A stretch of 64,000 nucleotides of DNA from Rhopalosiphum padi (GCF_020882245.1 NC_083599.1:45596748-45660747), one strand, 5' to 3'; positions 48,815 through 62,223 are shown, counted from the first letter of the stretch. A program made the numbers and translations. Notes: a model not told the origin generated them from the sequence alone.

Positions 48815-50829
48815 CCTAAGATATATAAAAAAAGGAAAATGAGAATTTATATAATATTCAAGTTGACAAAAATAACTTTTTTGGCAATGGTTACTTTTTT
48901 TAACTAGACAGCAAACAAATTTATTTTTGATAGGTGAACTCCCTCTAAAGTGAATATAATATTTTATTTTTATTTATTAAATTATTTCATAATCTTATAT
49001 AATTATGATATTATCTTATTGCATATATTCATTGCATGAAAATTGTGATTCAAATATTACCTAATACTATTATCTAAAAAAGATATGTTACTAAAAATTC
49101 TGTTGTTTACCCACATTGTTTTATTTTAGTTGTACCAGAAATATCATCCGATACATTCTCCTCAGCTAAAATGATTAAATATAGACATGACATAATATCA
49201 TAAGATCTAAAATTTAGATTTACAGTAAGGCATTTATTTGTTTTTATTATAAATTATATAATATTATTAGTATTACAAGTCTGGCCTAAAATAATTTAAT
49301 AAATATTTTCCAATATACAGAGTTATATGTATTTATTCCAAAACAATAGTAATTATGTAAATCCAAAAGTTGAATAAAATATTTTGCGTTATTTATTAAT
49401 TATTATATTATGAAGTTAACTGTAGAATATTTTAAATTAATTCATCACATGTTTTATAATTATCTGAAATCAAAACATTTGGCAATATAAAACATACTTA
49501 AGTAATTTAATATGGAGGATTGGGATTGATATATTTTTATCTCAGTTTATCGTGTAAAATTATAGTAAATTATTACGGGATCAGTAAGTCACAAGCTAAA
49601 TTAATGTTATTTCTTCTTTTAACACCTCTTAATGGCCTGTAATTTTGGTTTTTAATATTATAATAATAAACAAGTTAAAACTAATATTAAATAAATTCAA
49701 CTATAGTAGTTAAACAGTATTTATTTATAATAATATAAAATAATACATAACTAATGAAAAAATAATGCCAAGTAATAAGATCCAATATTTAGTAGTTAAT
49801 TCTAGTTTTTATTAATTATAGTTGCAGTGGGTAGTATAGCTTCAATAGCTATAGAATACTATAATAGATTGAAAGTATTCCGCTGTACAACACCTAACAT
49901 TTAAAACAATTTTCACTATTACAGATTATTTATATTTTTAACTATACTAGCAGGCCTCTAAAATATTTCATGGCTTAGTAATAGCACATTAGATACACTT
50001 AAGACGTCAGAGTTTTACAGTACTATGCTAATCTAATTAATTATCCATACTAAGTATAACACACACTACAACCAAAAGAATTAATAGATAAAGTTATATT
50101 CAACACATTAGATTAAGGACCAAATTTATTGATTTCATGTTTATAAAAGGTTAGTACCTGGTATTATTATTTATTTTATAATTGTCCAAAGTTGAACAGG
50201 ATCATATTATTAATAATTTTTAGTTTACTCCCTACTGGTAATGTTATCTCCTTAAATTATTTCAAAAGTATAACGGTCACTACACTTTTGAATGAAGGTT
50301 AGACACCACAATATGTAACATCATATTGTAACAATTAGATTGGTTAGAATTTTTCTTTAAGTAAACAGTTATAATATTCATAGTTTAGTACAATCAGTAC
50401 GATTGGTTTATGAAAAAGTTTAAACACTAATCAAATTGATTAAATATTTAATTTTCTTTTCATGAGAATTCAACTAACTAACTAATTACTAACTACATTG
50501 TTTATATAAAGGCGAAAATCTCTCTTAACAAGAGCTAAGTAAGCAAGTAAGTATTTTCAACCATTTATACTATCCATCAAGATAATAATAGTTTAAGAGA
50601 AAACAAGGCAAACAAGCACAGTAAGTAAAGTGTATTATTCATAATTGGTATAGGAAAATGCATACAAATAATAATATAATACAATTAATACTCACTCGAC
50701 TTACTATTTCTATATAATTGTACAAACTGTCAAAAACAGTAAATGTTACAATGCGTATGTAGGCACGCCGTCTGAAGTTAAATTAATGTGAAATATTATT
50801 TACGAGCAGTAAAATAATAAGTATGTACC
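48815..50829. other. AT-rich intergenic region
   Basis: Two kilobases of AT-rich DNA without ORFs over 60 codons that look coding. No inverted repeat or RNA gene was recognised. Confidence 0.5.
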
Positions 50830-53109
50830 AAGAGTATTAGATAGTGGACGCTGGACGCGGAGTGCGGACTCTGGAATATGGATTATGGACCGGAATTGTG
50901 AGGTTAGAAAAAACGAAAATGTATCAGAGAACACATGTTTATAAATCTCTACGTCATCGTTGTATTATTGTTCTGTATAACATAAACTATATACCTACGT
51001 AAACGAATGTTCCTTTATCAATTTCATGAAGTTTTTATCATTTGTGGGCCGCCACGTCATATATACGATAGAATGAAGAATTACGTATCTATGTTCAGTT
51101 TGGTCGATCGATCAAGTCCGGCCAGACCGACTCGCTATTAGTCATGCGCGTGTCGATGTTTTGCAGTTACAAGCAATATGAATTGTTGACGGGAGGGAGA
51201 CAAAGGTTCGAGAACTCGAATGAAAAATAGTGTCACCCCGCACCCGTCCAGGCGACAGATTTGAATCCCACCAACGTATACGTCTTCTACATCTCGTATG
51301 CGAACGCAATACCTGCTTTGTACCTTGTACGGCTGTGAAGAATAGAGACCTTTTCACGAATCGAAAAATAAAATAATTGACCTAAACGATGTCGTATTAA
51401 TATTATTCCAAATCGCTTTAAACTCGGTTAAATATGACAGTTCAGTTTAATAAAATATTATACCATATTATATTGTAATTATATTTTTATTTTATAGTTG
51501 GTATATTAGGCTTGATACGAGTTTGAAGGAAACGTAGTTAGGATTCAGAATAATTCCGAGTACATTGCCAAATTTGCCACGTTAAAAACGTATTCCCTTA
51601 AATCGTGTATTATGAATTTAATAAAAAAATAACACTTGATACATTTTTTTTGTTGATAAAATCGTATGGAATGACCATGATGCAATCATTCAATCCCAAC
51701 ATTACACCTACACACGCGTCTACTCAATAAAAATGTTCCTGTACCTCTACTTGCCCCATTCGGTAGTCGAGTTCCGATTACAGTTGTTGCCCATTATTAA
51801 TAGTTGAGTAAAAATTTAATTTTTTCAAATGTAACCTAACGATGCCTAGGTACCGTAAAATGCTTAAATATTCGAACTAGTCACTAGACACTCAACTTGT
51901 CACCTATTATACATATTATGTAATTATTATTATGCCGTACCTGGCGTACCTCACACGGCGGTGTATAATGGTAGCCGGTAGGTACCTAAGTATATCGATT
52001 ATTGAGTAGGTAACAGCAGTGCCGTACTTGGGGAATTATTGAAACCACCTGTTTAGGAAAAAGGTTTTTATTGACTCCGCCGGCTACTGTTTATCTCCCT
52101 CCTCCCTTGAATATATAATTTAAAATACATAGTCCTACACGATATACTATATATATCAATAAAATGTATAAAATGAATATACAATTATTATATACCAACC
52201 GGTATCATGTTTGATTGTTTAGTACCTATCTGGCTATCTACTACCTATGTGTTTTCAAGTCTAAAACAATTAAGAAATAAATAAATAAATATATCGTAAT
52301 TTTTTGTTATCTCGGTTTCGATTGGAAACACGAATCAAGATGAAATATTAACTTAATTCATGATTGGAGTACACCTTGGCAAATATTAAGTTCGATGTTA
52401 AAATAGATAATAATGTAATATTAAGAATCACTTTGGAAGGGTTATAAAAATATAATACAAATACGTGGAATTAGGGCAACGGGAGCAACGCGTATACTCC
52501 AACGACAACTCGAGGACGACGGTGGCGATCAATAAATTCAACCGACGTGTTCGGTCGTCCCCGCCACTAAGGTGTACTCGAGTACGCGACGTGTAATTCG
52601 GCCAGCCGAATTTTTAGTATTCAGCACTATTGCAGGCTACTAGCGGTGGCCGGCAAGGACAGCCATTCGGTCCGGCGAACAATACGAGTGTATAATACGC
52701 GCCCGATAAATATTGGCCGCGCAAAAAAACGAGTTTCGCTAGTAACGTGCAATGTGCGAATATTGATTGCGCGTCGGCGCGGGCGTTGCGATCTCCGCAT
52801 AGATCTTATGGCTTATAGTGCTTATACTTGTGGACTGGCTTTGCCTATAGAATAGCTGCGGTAGTAATCGGTCAGACACCGGGCAGTGGTGTACTGTATA
52901 ATGACATCAATGTTGTCATTGTATGTCGAGTATAATCTACAATATTGTACAATAATATGGTACTAAAATCATTTCTTTTTTTCTCGTGGCATAATATATT
53001 TTATGGTATACTATAATAATTGTATAATAGTCACTCAGTCACCGAAAACGGAAATCAGCCCAGTCGGCGGCCCGTCTGTACCGCGGCCGTATTAACAGTG
53101 CGACGCGGG

Positions 53110-53136
53110 GGTGTGTGTGTGTGTGAGAGAGATCGA
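53110..53136. repeat. (GT)n(GA)n microsatellite
   Basis: A GT dinucleotide tract passes into GA repeats, inside the CpG-rich block. Confidence 0.85.
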
Positions 53137-53204
53137 GAGATGGAAGAGAAGTCCAACAACAAAGATAACAATGTTTTTGGAAAAAGATAGCACACGCGTC
53201 TATA

Positions 53205-53254
53205 CCACTACTACTAAGTACTACTACTACTACTACTAATAATAATAATAATAA
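53205..53254. repeat. (CTA)n(ATA)n microsatellite
   Basis: A trinucleotide tract of ACT/CTA units turns into AAT units. Confidence 0.85.
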
Positions 53255-53480
53255 TCAATACTCAATAGGTCCTAACCATGGTTGCGTGACGAAAGAAGAA
53301 AAAGTCGTTTCCCCGTAATCATATGTTCTCCGCCAAATACCCAACAGCATAGAGCGCTTCCGGTGGATTTAAATGTAACTAACCAAACGACAAAGACTGA
53401 AGCAGCTGGTTTCAGTAGAATATTAATAATATTATTGGCGAGTCAAAAACGTCATGTAAAATGTCATGTCATAGAACGAT

Positions 53481-55745
53481 AGGTAATAAATAACAATTAT
53501 TATTATTATTATATTATTTTTCTTATGTACGATCTCGTACATATTATAATATTGGCTATCACTTTTTAACTCGCGATGTTATTTATTCTGTTATCACTAC
53601 TAGTTTTCGTATTAAAGTTTTAATAACAATAATAATATTAATTAATATAATAACATAATTCTATGACCCAATGACTGTGTGTGAAATGTTTTTCGGGTCA
53701 TCTCATACCATTTTACATTTGAGTGTTCATTTTGGCAAATAGCGCTCATGATTTTATTAACTTCTATGGATACAAATCGGTCGTAATCGGGATTTACTGA
53801 CGTTGGTGCTATATTATAGGTATTATTATAATGACGTATTGGCATCGTAGTTGTACACTGAGTACCCACTTAAAAATTTACTAAACCCATAGACCCCAAA
53901 CTAAGTATGGTCAAACAGAACGGCGAGGTACACTATTGATAAATGATATGAGTATCGGAGTAGTAGAAGAAATAATAAAACCATTCAACAAAAATTAGAA
54001 ATAATATTCGTTTGCAAGTGTCATTGATTTAAATTGTATTTTGTGTTTTATTTATTAATTAATACAATTAAAATACTAGGCATCTGCTGGTAGGCAAATT
54101 ATCACTTTATACGGTCCATTGACATGTATAACACGGACACACAGTACGGTATACGTGATACGTTGGATTAAATAGTACATTTAAGAATTTGAATATGTGT
54201 ACAATTATATACATACATACACTTAGTATGAAGTATAATATTATATAAAATAAACAAGTATTAAATCGTGGCTATTGCCAATAGCCTATTGGTATAAATT
54301 ATATATTTTATTGAACATAAATAATATAAAATTTTCGACGAGTATTAACCATAATTTGATACCTGTTTAAATAGTAAATATATCCTCTAGATATTTTTAT
54401 TCGTATAATAAAGTATATTCATATAAAATATAAATAATATTAAATATTTTTAATCAAAATTTATATCAAATACTTTATTAAAAATTTATAAATTTAAAAA
54501 TTAAAAGTATATAGTACCCAATTTATAGAATTATAACTAAAATTGTACTTGCTAGTTTGAATGTAAGATATTTACAAATTACAATAGCAAATAATATTTA
54601 AATCTAATTGAACATCATGACATTTTTAATATAATTTGTGATGATATTAGACGTATTTATATTATATATAATTTATATTATGTATGTTTTTTATGTACTC
54701 AATCATATGCATTTAAAATTACGCGTTTTGCTATCTACATTTTTACACAACCGTAAAAAAAGGTCACATTCTGAAATATTTATTTTTAATATTTATTATT
54801 TATTATATTTTCGTAATATGTCAGAACTCTTCTGTCTCTCAAAAATTGGTTCTGAGTTTTGAGTGTTGACGCGTTGTTAATATTATTAATTTACGTGCAA
54901 GAGTGAAACAAAAAACTGAAATATATTTTTCAGGGAATTTGAAATAGGTCGTTTTCACTCTAAAAACACGTATTTTTTAATACAACGTATAATCTAATTA
55001 CGCTACATTGTTTTTGAAAATGAGTTTAGATTATTTGCTTTGTCTATAAAAATTGTATCTATATTTTTTTTTGTATTTTTAAATTTCAACATTTAATTAC
55101 GATTACGCTAGCTTTTACAGATGAAAAAAAAAAGAAAAGTAAATTCGTAAGAAACAAAGTAAACATATAGAGACGTTCAATTCAGTATCGAAATCATCGG
55201 AACAATCGGTATGTTGGTATGAGAATTACTTAGTAATAAATTAATAATTTGCGTTTTACGGTTTTGGCGATAAGCTAAACCGTCGAGGCGTTGAAATGTG
55301 TCATACATGCCTGTACATGAGAACAAGCTCCCCTTCCTATATGACCACTAACCACATCATCACACTCAATAAAAATCATATACTACACAGACACATCCAC
55401 TCGTCTCATGGGCACGATTTGCACGCAGAAAATCGTATTAACGCCATACAGAATTACTAACAAATTCGTATACATATACTGATGGTCTCAAACAATGTAC
55501 TTTTTTCAACATTTATCAATTACGTTACGAAGTTGTTATTAGTTATTTAAAACCAACATACAGCGTTACAATTATTAATCATTTTTTAAATACACAGACA
55601 GTTATAATATTTTGTATGCTTTTTAAAAGATGTGAAACATCAAAATATGAAGCTTGTAGCATGTCTACATTTTTTGTTAGTAAGAGGACATCACACACCC
55701 TTTTTCAGGGGGTTTGATATAGGCAATTTTAATGAACTGTCGAAA
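53481..55745. other. AT-rich intergenic region
   Basis: No gene, repeat or RNA that I can support. Confidence 0.5.
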
Positions 55746-56440
55746 AATATTAATATTTTAGATAAAAGCACAGCGTTGGATGTATTTATTTTAGAATGAT
55801 GTGTGTTTTTTCCTGTCATCACTTTATCTGGTAGTAAAAATGTTTTCTAATTAAATCTAGTTAGTACTTTGAGGATCAAAAGTAAATTTTTCCATTACTT
55901 CGCTTAATAACCAAGATAAAATTAGAGTTTTTACTCTAAACCAGTTTTAGATATAATCCATTTTGATAAAATCGATTTATTTATCTTAAAAATATAATTA
56001 AAAAACGAATAACCGTAGAAAATTGAAATGTTCGCGAAATGGTTGAATTATCATTTAATAAGATATTTAACCCTTATTATATAATTTATATATTTATTTT
56101 ACATTAATTTCACTTTTTATGAGCTAGATATAGGAATAGAAATATTGAATTAAAATTTTTTTTTTATAAGTGTCAATATAACACCATTTGAAAGGAAAAA
56201 ATGGTTGAAATCTTGATACAAGATCCTAAATAAATTTTTATAACTGCATAGGTATATAAAATTATTAATTATTAATGCATATGTACATATATGTACATAT
56301 ATTTTTTTACAAATTTAATGTTCAAGTTTTTGTGAAATTTGATATTAGAAGTATTTTCTAGAAAAAAATTTATAAAATCTTCAATAGTACCTAAATGTGT
56401 TTAAAAATTTAATAAAATATTCCTATATAATTTTATAAGT
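55746..56440 (+). repeat. GATTCTGAACGGAG repeat family, old diverged copy
   Basis: The order of landmarks follows copies A and C: TTTTAGAATGATGTGTG, CTGTCATCACTTTAT, GTAGTAAAAATG, TCTAGTTAGTACTTTGAGG, and TTTTGATAAAATCGATTT. Similarity is much lower, and the right end abuts the long-TIR element at 56444. Confidence 0.5.
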
Positions 56441-56443
56441 AGA

Positions 56444-58002
56444 ATGTTTTAGCTGATTCAAAAACTACTTCGCTACTCACTACTCCCTGAGCCGCCACCG
56501 ATCCTACTCACTACCCCTTGACTCACCGCCGCAGCTGATGCTGATGCCACCGCCGCGCCGATCCTACACCCTACTCATGGACCCGCCGCCGCCGATCCTA
56601 CACACTACTCACTACTCCCTAAGCCTCCGCCACCCAAGTCCCTAGTACATAGTAAGGCCGCTATTGGTCGCTGTTGGACTTTGCAAATCGTAAGTTTTTA
56701 CACGTCGGCATCGATCCTGCACAAGAATTCAATGTTTCAATACATATTCAATTACTCAATCACGTTTTGTAAATATTTCCGCGGACTTCTTGAAACGCAT
56801 TTATTCATTGATAGGACATATTTTATCATAATTATTATATAATCTCAATAATTCAGTTAAATATAAAAGAATTATTTTTCTGGAAAATTAATTTATTTGG
56901 CTCTCTAGTATGGAGTATAAAAGAGAGACTATGCTAGTGATTGAATCCAAAACTCAAAAAGGCTGTAGAATTTTATTGAATCGAATAAATCTTATGGCAC
57001 TTCAAAATTTAGAATGGACCATCTTTGAAACCATAACAACAAAAATGACGGTCGTATGACCAATGATTCTTTTACAACTCGATCAGTTAACGGAATATTT
57101 CAAAACCGATTTTAATATTGACAAATTTGAGACACTCAAATAAATAGTTACGATAATCAACGGAATTCATATCGAACTATTTCTAAATATGTACTAAAGA
57201 ATAAACAGAGTTTTATAAATCAGATAAAATTACTCGCAATTAGTCATCTAACAAACAATTGGATGAAGAAACTGGATAATTCATTAAAAGTATGAATGTG
57301 TATTTTTTAGTTATTTAAACTAAACTAACTGTGTCTATATTAGGCAGTTGAAAAAAACTACGATTCAAAAGATTTCTTCTCGCCACCATTTACGCAGAGT
57401 TTTACGCCTCAGACAAACAAACAACCAAATGATGAATACGATGGACCCTTGATAGACAGAGAAGAAACAAGAGGTTTAAAAGTAAAAAAAAATAAACAAT
57501 AAATTTAAAGCCTAATTATAAATTTATTAATTTTTAGGATTATTTTGAGTCATTTAATCCATTGTCGTCACCACCATTGCCAATATCATTCGATGAAACA
57601 ACTATGATGGCAGATAAAAACAATTATATTTCTAAATAATTTCTTTGATTTATGTATTGTTAAATAAAATTTAAGAAATAATTTTTTTTTTATATAATAA
57701 GTATTTTAATATAATATGGGAGGGAGATTCATCTCCACTATAAACAAACGTGTTGCAGCAGTGTTTAAAATGTATAGGGCATGAGTATATGGCAAGTCAG
57801 TCGTCAACTGTTCTTCAAGCAGTAACATTTTATCGCGGCGGGTCAAGGAGTGAGGAGTAGGATCGGCGGGGGCTCAGGGAGTAGGAACAGCGGCGGCGGT
57901 GGGTCAAGGGGTAGGGTAGGATCGGCGGCGGTTCATGGAGTAGGGACGACGACGGCTCAGGGAGTAGTGAGTAGGGAGTAGTTTATGAATCGGCTAAAAC
58001 AT
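56444..58002 (+). mobile_element. Long-TIR element carrying an eroded spliced gene
   Basis: The left end starts ATGTTTTAGCTGATTCA and the complement of the right end starts ATGTTTTAGCCGATTCA. The repeats extend for about 150-190 bp each side and are made of GC-rich units (CTACTCCCTGAGCCGCC, CCGCCGCCGATCCTAC and their complements) that stand out in this AT-rich DNA. The 1.56 kb element encloses a gene-like sequence with exons, introns and a polyadenylation-type AATAAA near 57664. No transposase is recognisable. No convincing target duplication was found. It is either a gene-capturing transposon or a non-autonomous element whose own gene has decayed. Confidence 0.7.
56908..57639 (+). pseudogene. 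Unrecognised gene inside the long-TIR element, broken
   Basis: Not recognised. Reading begins after a CTCTCTAG acceptor with MEYKRETMLVIESKTQKG, then ILLNRINLMALQNLEWTIFE, a TGA near 57057, and LLQLDQLTEYFKTDFN. The frame then shifts near 57140 and continues QRNSYRTISKYVLKNKQ, LAISHLTNNWMKKLDNSL to about 57291. Two further exons fit cleanly: 57348-57481 (ending EETRGLK, donor GTAAAA) and 57538-57639 (DYFESFNPLSSPPLPISFD to the stop TAA); these join in phase 0. The junction between the 57.29 kb donor and 57348 is out of phase. The N-terminal block has the look of a compact DNA-binding fold, but that is a guess from composition. Exon structure shows it was a spliced gene. Confidence 0.55.
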
Positions 58003-58079
58003 ACTACTAATTAATTTACAATATATAAATATTTAATTACAATAATATGATATGTCCGTCAAGTTGATAGCGGCACTTA

Positions 58080-58328
58080 GTGCTACAACCTTAAATCACG
58101 CATATTTTGCTACGAATTTGTTATACTATTTACAAAATATGCTACAATTTGGTTTTTCTGGAAATCTGGAAAAAAACATGCCAGTGCTGTCTTGAAGTAA
58201 CACCGGAACTTTCTCCAAACAACTCAAAATTAGTATCAAAATTTTGCTACGCTATTTTTAGAATTTGCTACCCCCTGGTTTTATTGGAATCCCGAAAAAT
58301 AGAAAATTTCCCAGTATCGCCACATTGA
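58080..58328 (+). repeat. Diverged tandem duplication
   Basis: Two related segments of about 110 bp follow each other: ATTTTGCTACGAATTTGTTA..GGTTTTTCTGGAAATC and ATTTTGCTACGCTATTTTTA..GGTTTTATTGGAATCC. An open frame at 58107-58328 reads through both and shows the same duplication (RICYTIYKICYNLVFLE and KFCYAIFRICYPLVLLE). It is likely a repeat that happens to be open; no protein family is recognised. Confidence 0.5.
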
Positions 58329-59311
58329 CCAAATAATATTAATAATATTAATATTTTCTATTTTCACAGATAATTGTTTTAATCATGCTCTACAATGCGT
58401 TTTATGAGTAGTAATAAATTACCTATTATAAATTATTAAATTATACTTAAAAAAATACTTAATATATTTAATAATCTGATAATTATAATTATTAGTATAT
58501 TCAATTAATATTATTAGGTAAAGGTATTTGATATTAGATATCTTTGATCTATTATTTATTAAATGTGTGAGATCATAGATAATAAAGATATGGATAGGCC
58601 ATAACAGTCTTATCCAGCGGCCACGAAACGGAACAATTGAGGCTAAATAAGTATACCTATATCACGTATCGACTATCATTATAAAAGAAGCCTCAATTGA
58701 CTTCTCCTCCAGGCACGAGGCTTCAAATATATTTAACATTTGTTTGTCCTATCCATTTCTTTATTAACTATGTGTGAGATAAAATTTTGTAGCTATCATG
58801 GAGCAAGAGAAAATTTTATCTTAATCCATGATAATCATATTTAATATTATAGGTAGAACATAATGTTTAAAGTAGAATTTGTTACTGCAGTTATTTAATA
58901 TAGTAAAATTAGTTAGTAAGGCAGAAACAAAAAAACAGGTACAAAATCATTTCATACAATAATAATTAAAATAAAAGTGTTTACTGGATATAGTTATCAG
59001 CAAGAAACAAATACAAGACAGATTTGATTATAATGAAATATTACAAACTTTGTAACTGAATTATTGAGTTTATTTATATGACGTAAATGGTGAATTTGTA
59101 AACTATTTATTATAATACGGTGATTTTAAATAGAATGTAGAGTATAGACATATCACATTAGTTTAATACTGTAAAATAGATAAAATTCAACGGACTTTTT
59201 GATTTTAATCATTTTAGGATTAAAAAGTAGTTCATTATTTAATATTATTGTTAAATTGTTATCGGTGTACGAACTTAATAACATGACAAGTATTTCTACA
59301 GTAAATTTTAT
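58329..59311. other. Intergenic, 3' flank of the cysteine-rich gene
   Basis: AT-rich without a supported gene. A small imperfect inverted repeat (CAATTGAGGC and GCCTCAATTG) occurs near 58637 and 58690. Confidence 0.45.
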
Positions 59312-61763
59312 TTATTCATCTGAACAAAGTTGGGGTTTTTTCTTATTTCTGCAGATATATTCGTTTTTCCATAAACGTGCAGGCGGACAATTTGGAAACG
59401 GGATATCCATGCAGCCTATTTTGGTGCAGCAACCAGGATGTTTACACGAATCTTGGAGGCCATTGAGTTTTACACATAAACAATTTTGAATCTAAAAAAA
59501 ATAGGATTTCTTCATTGCTGAATAATGATCGTACTGTGTATACTGTACAGTTAAAAAAAGTCTTGTATTTTATTCTAATCAATATAGACTTAAGGTGTAC
59601 AAATTATAAGTAAGTAGGCACTACCTTGTGCATACTTAGTTGGCAGGTCACCATAAAAATATTGAAATTTAAAAAATAATCTACTTAATGAAAAGATTTT
59701 AGAATCAATATTTTTATAAAACAAATTATACAAAATGAATATTTTGAATTTTGCCAAAAAAATTTCAATACAATTTTTAGTCTTATTTTATTATATATAT
59801 TTTTTTTATACAATGTTGAACTTACCTATTACAATGCTTTCATTCTTATTTTACATAATAGAGGATTGCATTGCAAATGGTAAATTCCCCCCTCCTCCCA
59901 TCTTGGTTTTTGACAATATCTTGTCTGTATAATCTGCAAAGTATCCCCTGCCTAAAGCTGATGTAAAAATAGGCACATGGTACACTTAAATAGTCTACAA
60001 GATACGAGGAATCTTGAATCTTAAACCTAATTGATATATAGTATTAAACATAGAAAATTAATTTTTATATTGGATACGTCAATTTAATTGTAGTATGTGC
60101 TTAATTGGAGGCCGGTCAAAATGCTGACAGTCAAAATCTATAAAAATAAAAAATATTAAAAATGCAGACAGTTAAAATATCGAAAAGAATCAAATATTGT
60201 CAGATTTTAATGTCATCGATCGAATATCTACAAACCAAAGTTTATACCAATTGTTTGTAGTAAAAATAATTAAAAATATTATAAAAACAGATTATTTCCT
60301 TTTAAACACAAAAGATACAATCTGAATGATTATTCATTATTATTACCTATTTATAAATAAATTATTATTTTAAAATAATTATTATTCATTATGAAATTCT
60401 TTATTAAAAGTATGTATTTTTTTCTATCAGAAAACAAAATTCTAAATTTTTAATTTTTTTCATTGAAAAAATAAAAATTATCTATAATTTGATTTATAGA
60501 AATCACAACAATGGTCGATAAGTTGTCGATGTTTCGTACTTTTCGATATTTTGAATATCGGCATTTTATTTTATCAACGTATCGCACCACGCATGGGGTG
60601 GTTCCAGCGTGTGGGAGTGGTGTCTAGGGGCTGCACACCACAAGCCCATATTTCTAAAAAATCATATGTTGTTAAAAAAAAATTACAAACTAAAAACGTA
60701 TTATACTATTATTACTATTGACTATCGAAGACACGTACGTACAAGTATATGGATTATGGATAGAGGTATGACGGTACCTGTTAAGTATCTATTCCAGTGT
60801 TTCTCAACCTCTGTATTATGGCGACACACCATTAAAAATTTTCATACTTTGTGACACAGAATAAAAAAAAAAAAAAAAAAAGAATAATACCTATTAATTT
60901 TTGTAAATATAGTGTCAACAAGGTTCGTACATTTAATATTAGTACTTCCCGCGACACGTTTGGACTTACCCAGTGACACACCGTAATATACTATTAATTC
61001 TAAGCACTATAATGATACAATTATAAATATCTTATATATATATTAGTATATTGATAATTAGGTATGAATTCAAAATAAAGAAATATAAAACAAAATATTG
61101 TTATGAATTTGTTCATTTGAGCTTCGCCTCACACCAACACGTCACCACATAAGTTCCCTAATGTAAAATAGTAAGACGCGTTTCCGTACTTAGATTGTTC
61201 TTATAAAGTGATTTTTTTTTTAATTGATAATAATATTGGTGAAATGGGAAATAAAAATTATTTTATTAAATACGACTTAAGTTTTTGTTGTAAAAATTGT
61301 TTTTTTTTTGTTAGAAAGTTTTATGAAATTATAACTAATCCCCCCTCCCAACCAAGTCTCTGAAGCCACACATCACTTAAGTACGTGTTACGTTCATTTA
61401 AACTTATTTATAAAAAATATAAAATTTATAAAAATATTCACTCACTAATCTTCCAGTTCTTAAAACGAATTCTTTTCCGTAAGGTGTCAATTCGAAATCA
61501 TCACAGTCGGCATTTACTGATGAACAAAAGTTGCCCTTGCAAGGTCTCGCCTTTTCACAACAATCGATATTGATCATAGGGGTTGGTGCAACGGGTGATA
61601 AAGTACAACATTTGTAAAATTGCCCATTTTTAGTTGTGGGCTTTTGATTTCTACAATCTACATTTTTGAAGTGGTCTTTTACTGTTTGTTCCTGTGTGTT
61701 AATTGAAGTATTCTTATCGCACGCCGGCTCCGTGTAACATTTCTGATATTGAGGAGAATTCAT
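59312..61763 (-). CDS. Two-exon small cysteine-rich protein, unrecognised
   Basis: Exons 61763-61446 (106 codons) and 59491-59312 (59 codons plus stop) join in phase 0 over GTGAGT..TTTTTTTAG, giving 165 residues. The first exon starts MNSPQYQKCYTEPACDKN and has cysteine pairs (QFYKCCTL, NIDCCEKARPC). The second starts IQNCLCVKLNG and has CKHPGCCTKIGCMDIPFPNC. There are about 20 Cys in all, concentrated in the second half, and the frame turns hydrophilic at the C-terminus (RNKKKPQLCSDE). There is no signal peptide and no membrane segment, so either the protein is intracellular and metal-binding or a secretory first exon lies upstream. The stop codon sits in AATAAATAAAA, which may serve polyadenylation. 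The 1.95 kb intron holds a hAT MITE. I do not recognise the family; conserved splice and frame support a real gene. Confidence 0.68.
60798..60985. repeat. hAT-Charlie-like MITE fragment
   Basis: It starts CAGTGTTTCTCAACCTCTGT, the canonical end of the widespread Charlie-type hAT elements, and repeats the motif GACACACC at 60824 and 60974. The opposite terminus is not present, so it is a 5' fragment inside the intron of the cysteine-rich gene. Confidence 0.55.
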
Positions 61764-62223
61764 TTAAAAATTTAATTAAAATTTAAAAGTGATTTTAAAT
61801 TATTTGAATTGGAGAATTTTAAAATTTTTAAATATGAATGTTATATTAAATTATTTATTTATAAGAAACAGAATACCTACGTAACGTTGAAAATAATACT
61901 TTTCAAAATATTGTTTTTAGCCATGTTTTGATAATTTATAAACAGCATTATACAATATTAATCTCTTAATAGTTATACAACTAAAAGTCTAACAATAAAC
62001 TTTTATAAATTGATTAACAAATAAAGTAATACATATATCTAATAATTAAGATAGTTTTAAGATAATTAATTACGACTTTTTACTTCAATTGATGTTTATG
62101 TATTTTTTTTAAGTATCTATAAAACCAATATAACCTAGCACCTATACTACCTAAGTAAATAGTCGTGTAACCTTATTATCTATTCATATAAATTATTTTT
62201 AAAATATTAGATGATATATAAAT

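Larger units (their letters stand above)
50830..53480. promoter_or_regulatory. CpG-rich promoter-like block, gene not identified
   Basis: Patches at about 50850-51360 and 52440-53480 carry many CpG words (GCGCGTCGGCGCGGGCG near 52770, GCGGCCGTATT near 53085), unlike the AT-rich flanks and like the block upstream of GLG1. A microsatellite cluster is embedded. I could not join any ORF here into a convincing gene. The open stretches at 51142-51357, 52646-52855 and 53282-53482 have no recognisable protein features, so I treat it as the 5' region or noncoding exon of a gene that may lie outside the window or have very long introns. Confidence 0.35.

Noticed and set aside
47937..48822. Target duplication for the hAT relic at 47945-48814.
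   Set aside because: TAAGAATT and CCTAAGAT are similar only after shifting; not accepted.
51142..51357. 71-codon minus-strand frame in the CpG-rich block, with a nearby GATTTGAATCCC that recalls a tRNA B box.
   Set aside because: No A box or cloverleaf could be formed, and the frame lacks coding character.
53140..53190. Tiny ORF MEEKSNNKDNNVFGKR at the microsatellite.
   Set aside because: 16 codons, no donor or continuation exon that would make a gene.
53282..53482. 66-codon plus-strand frame in the CpG-rich block.
   Set aside because: No recognisable domain; CpG-rich DNA opens frames by chance.
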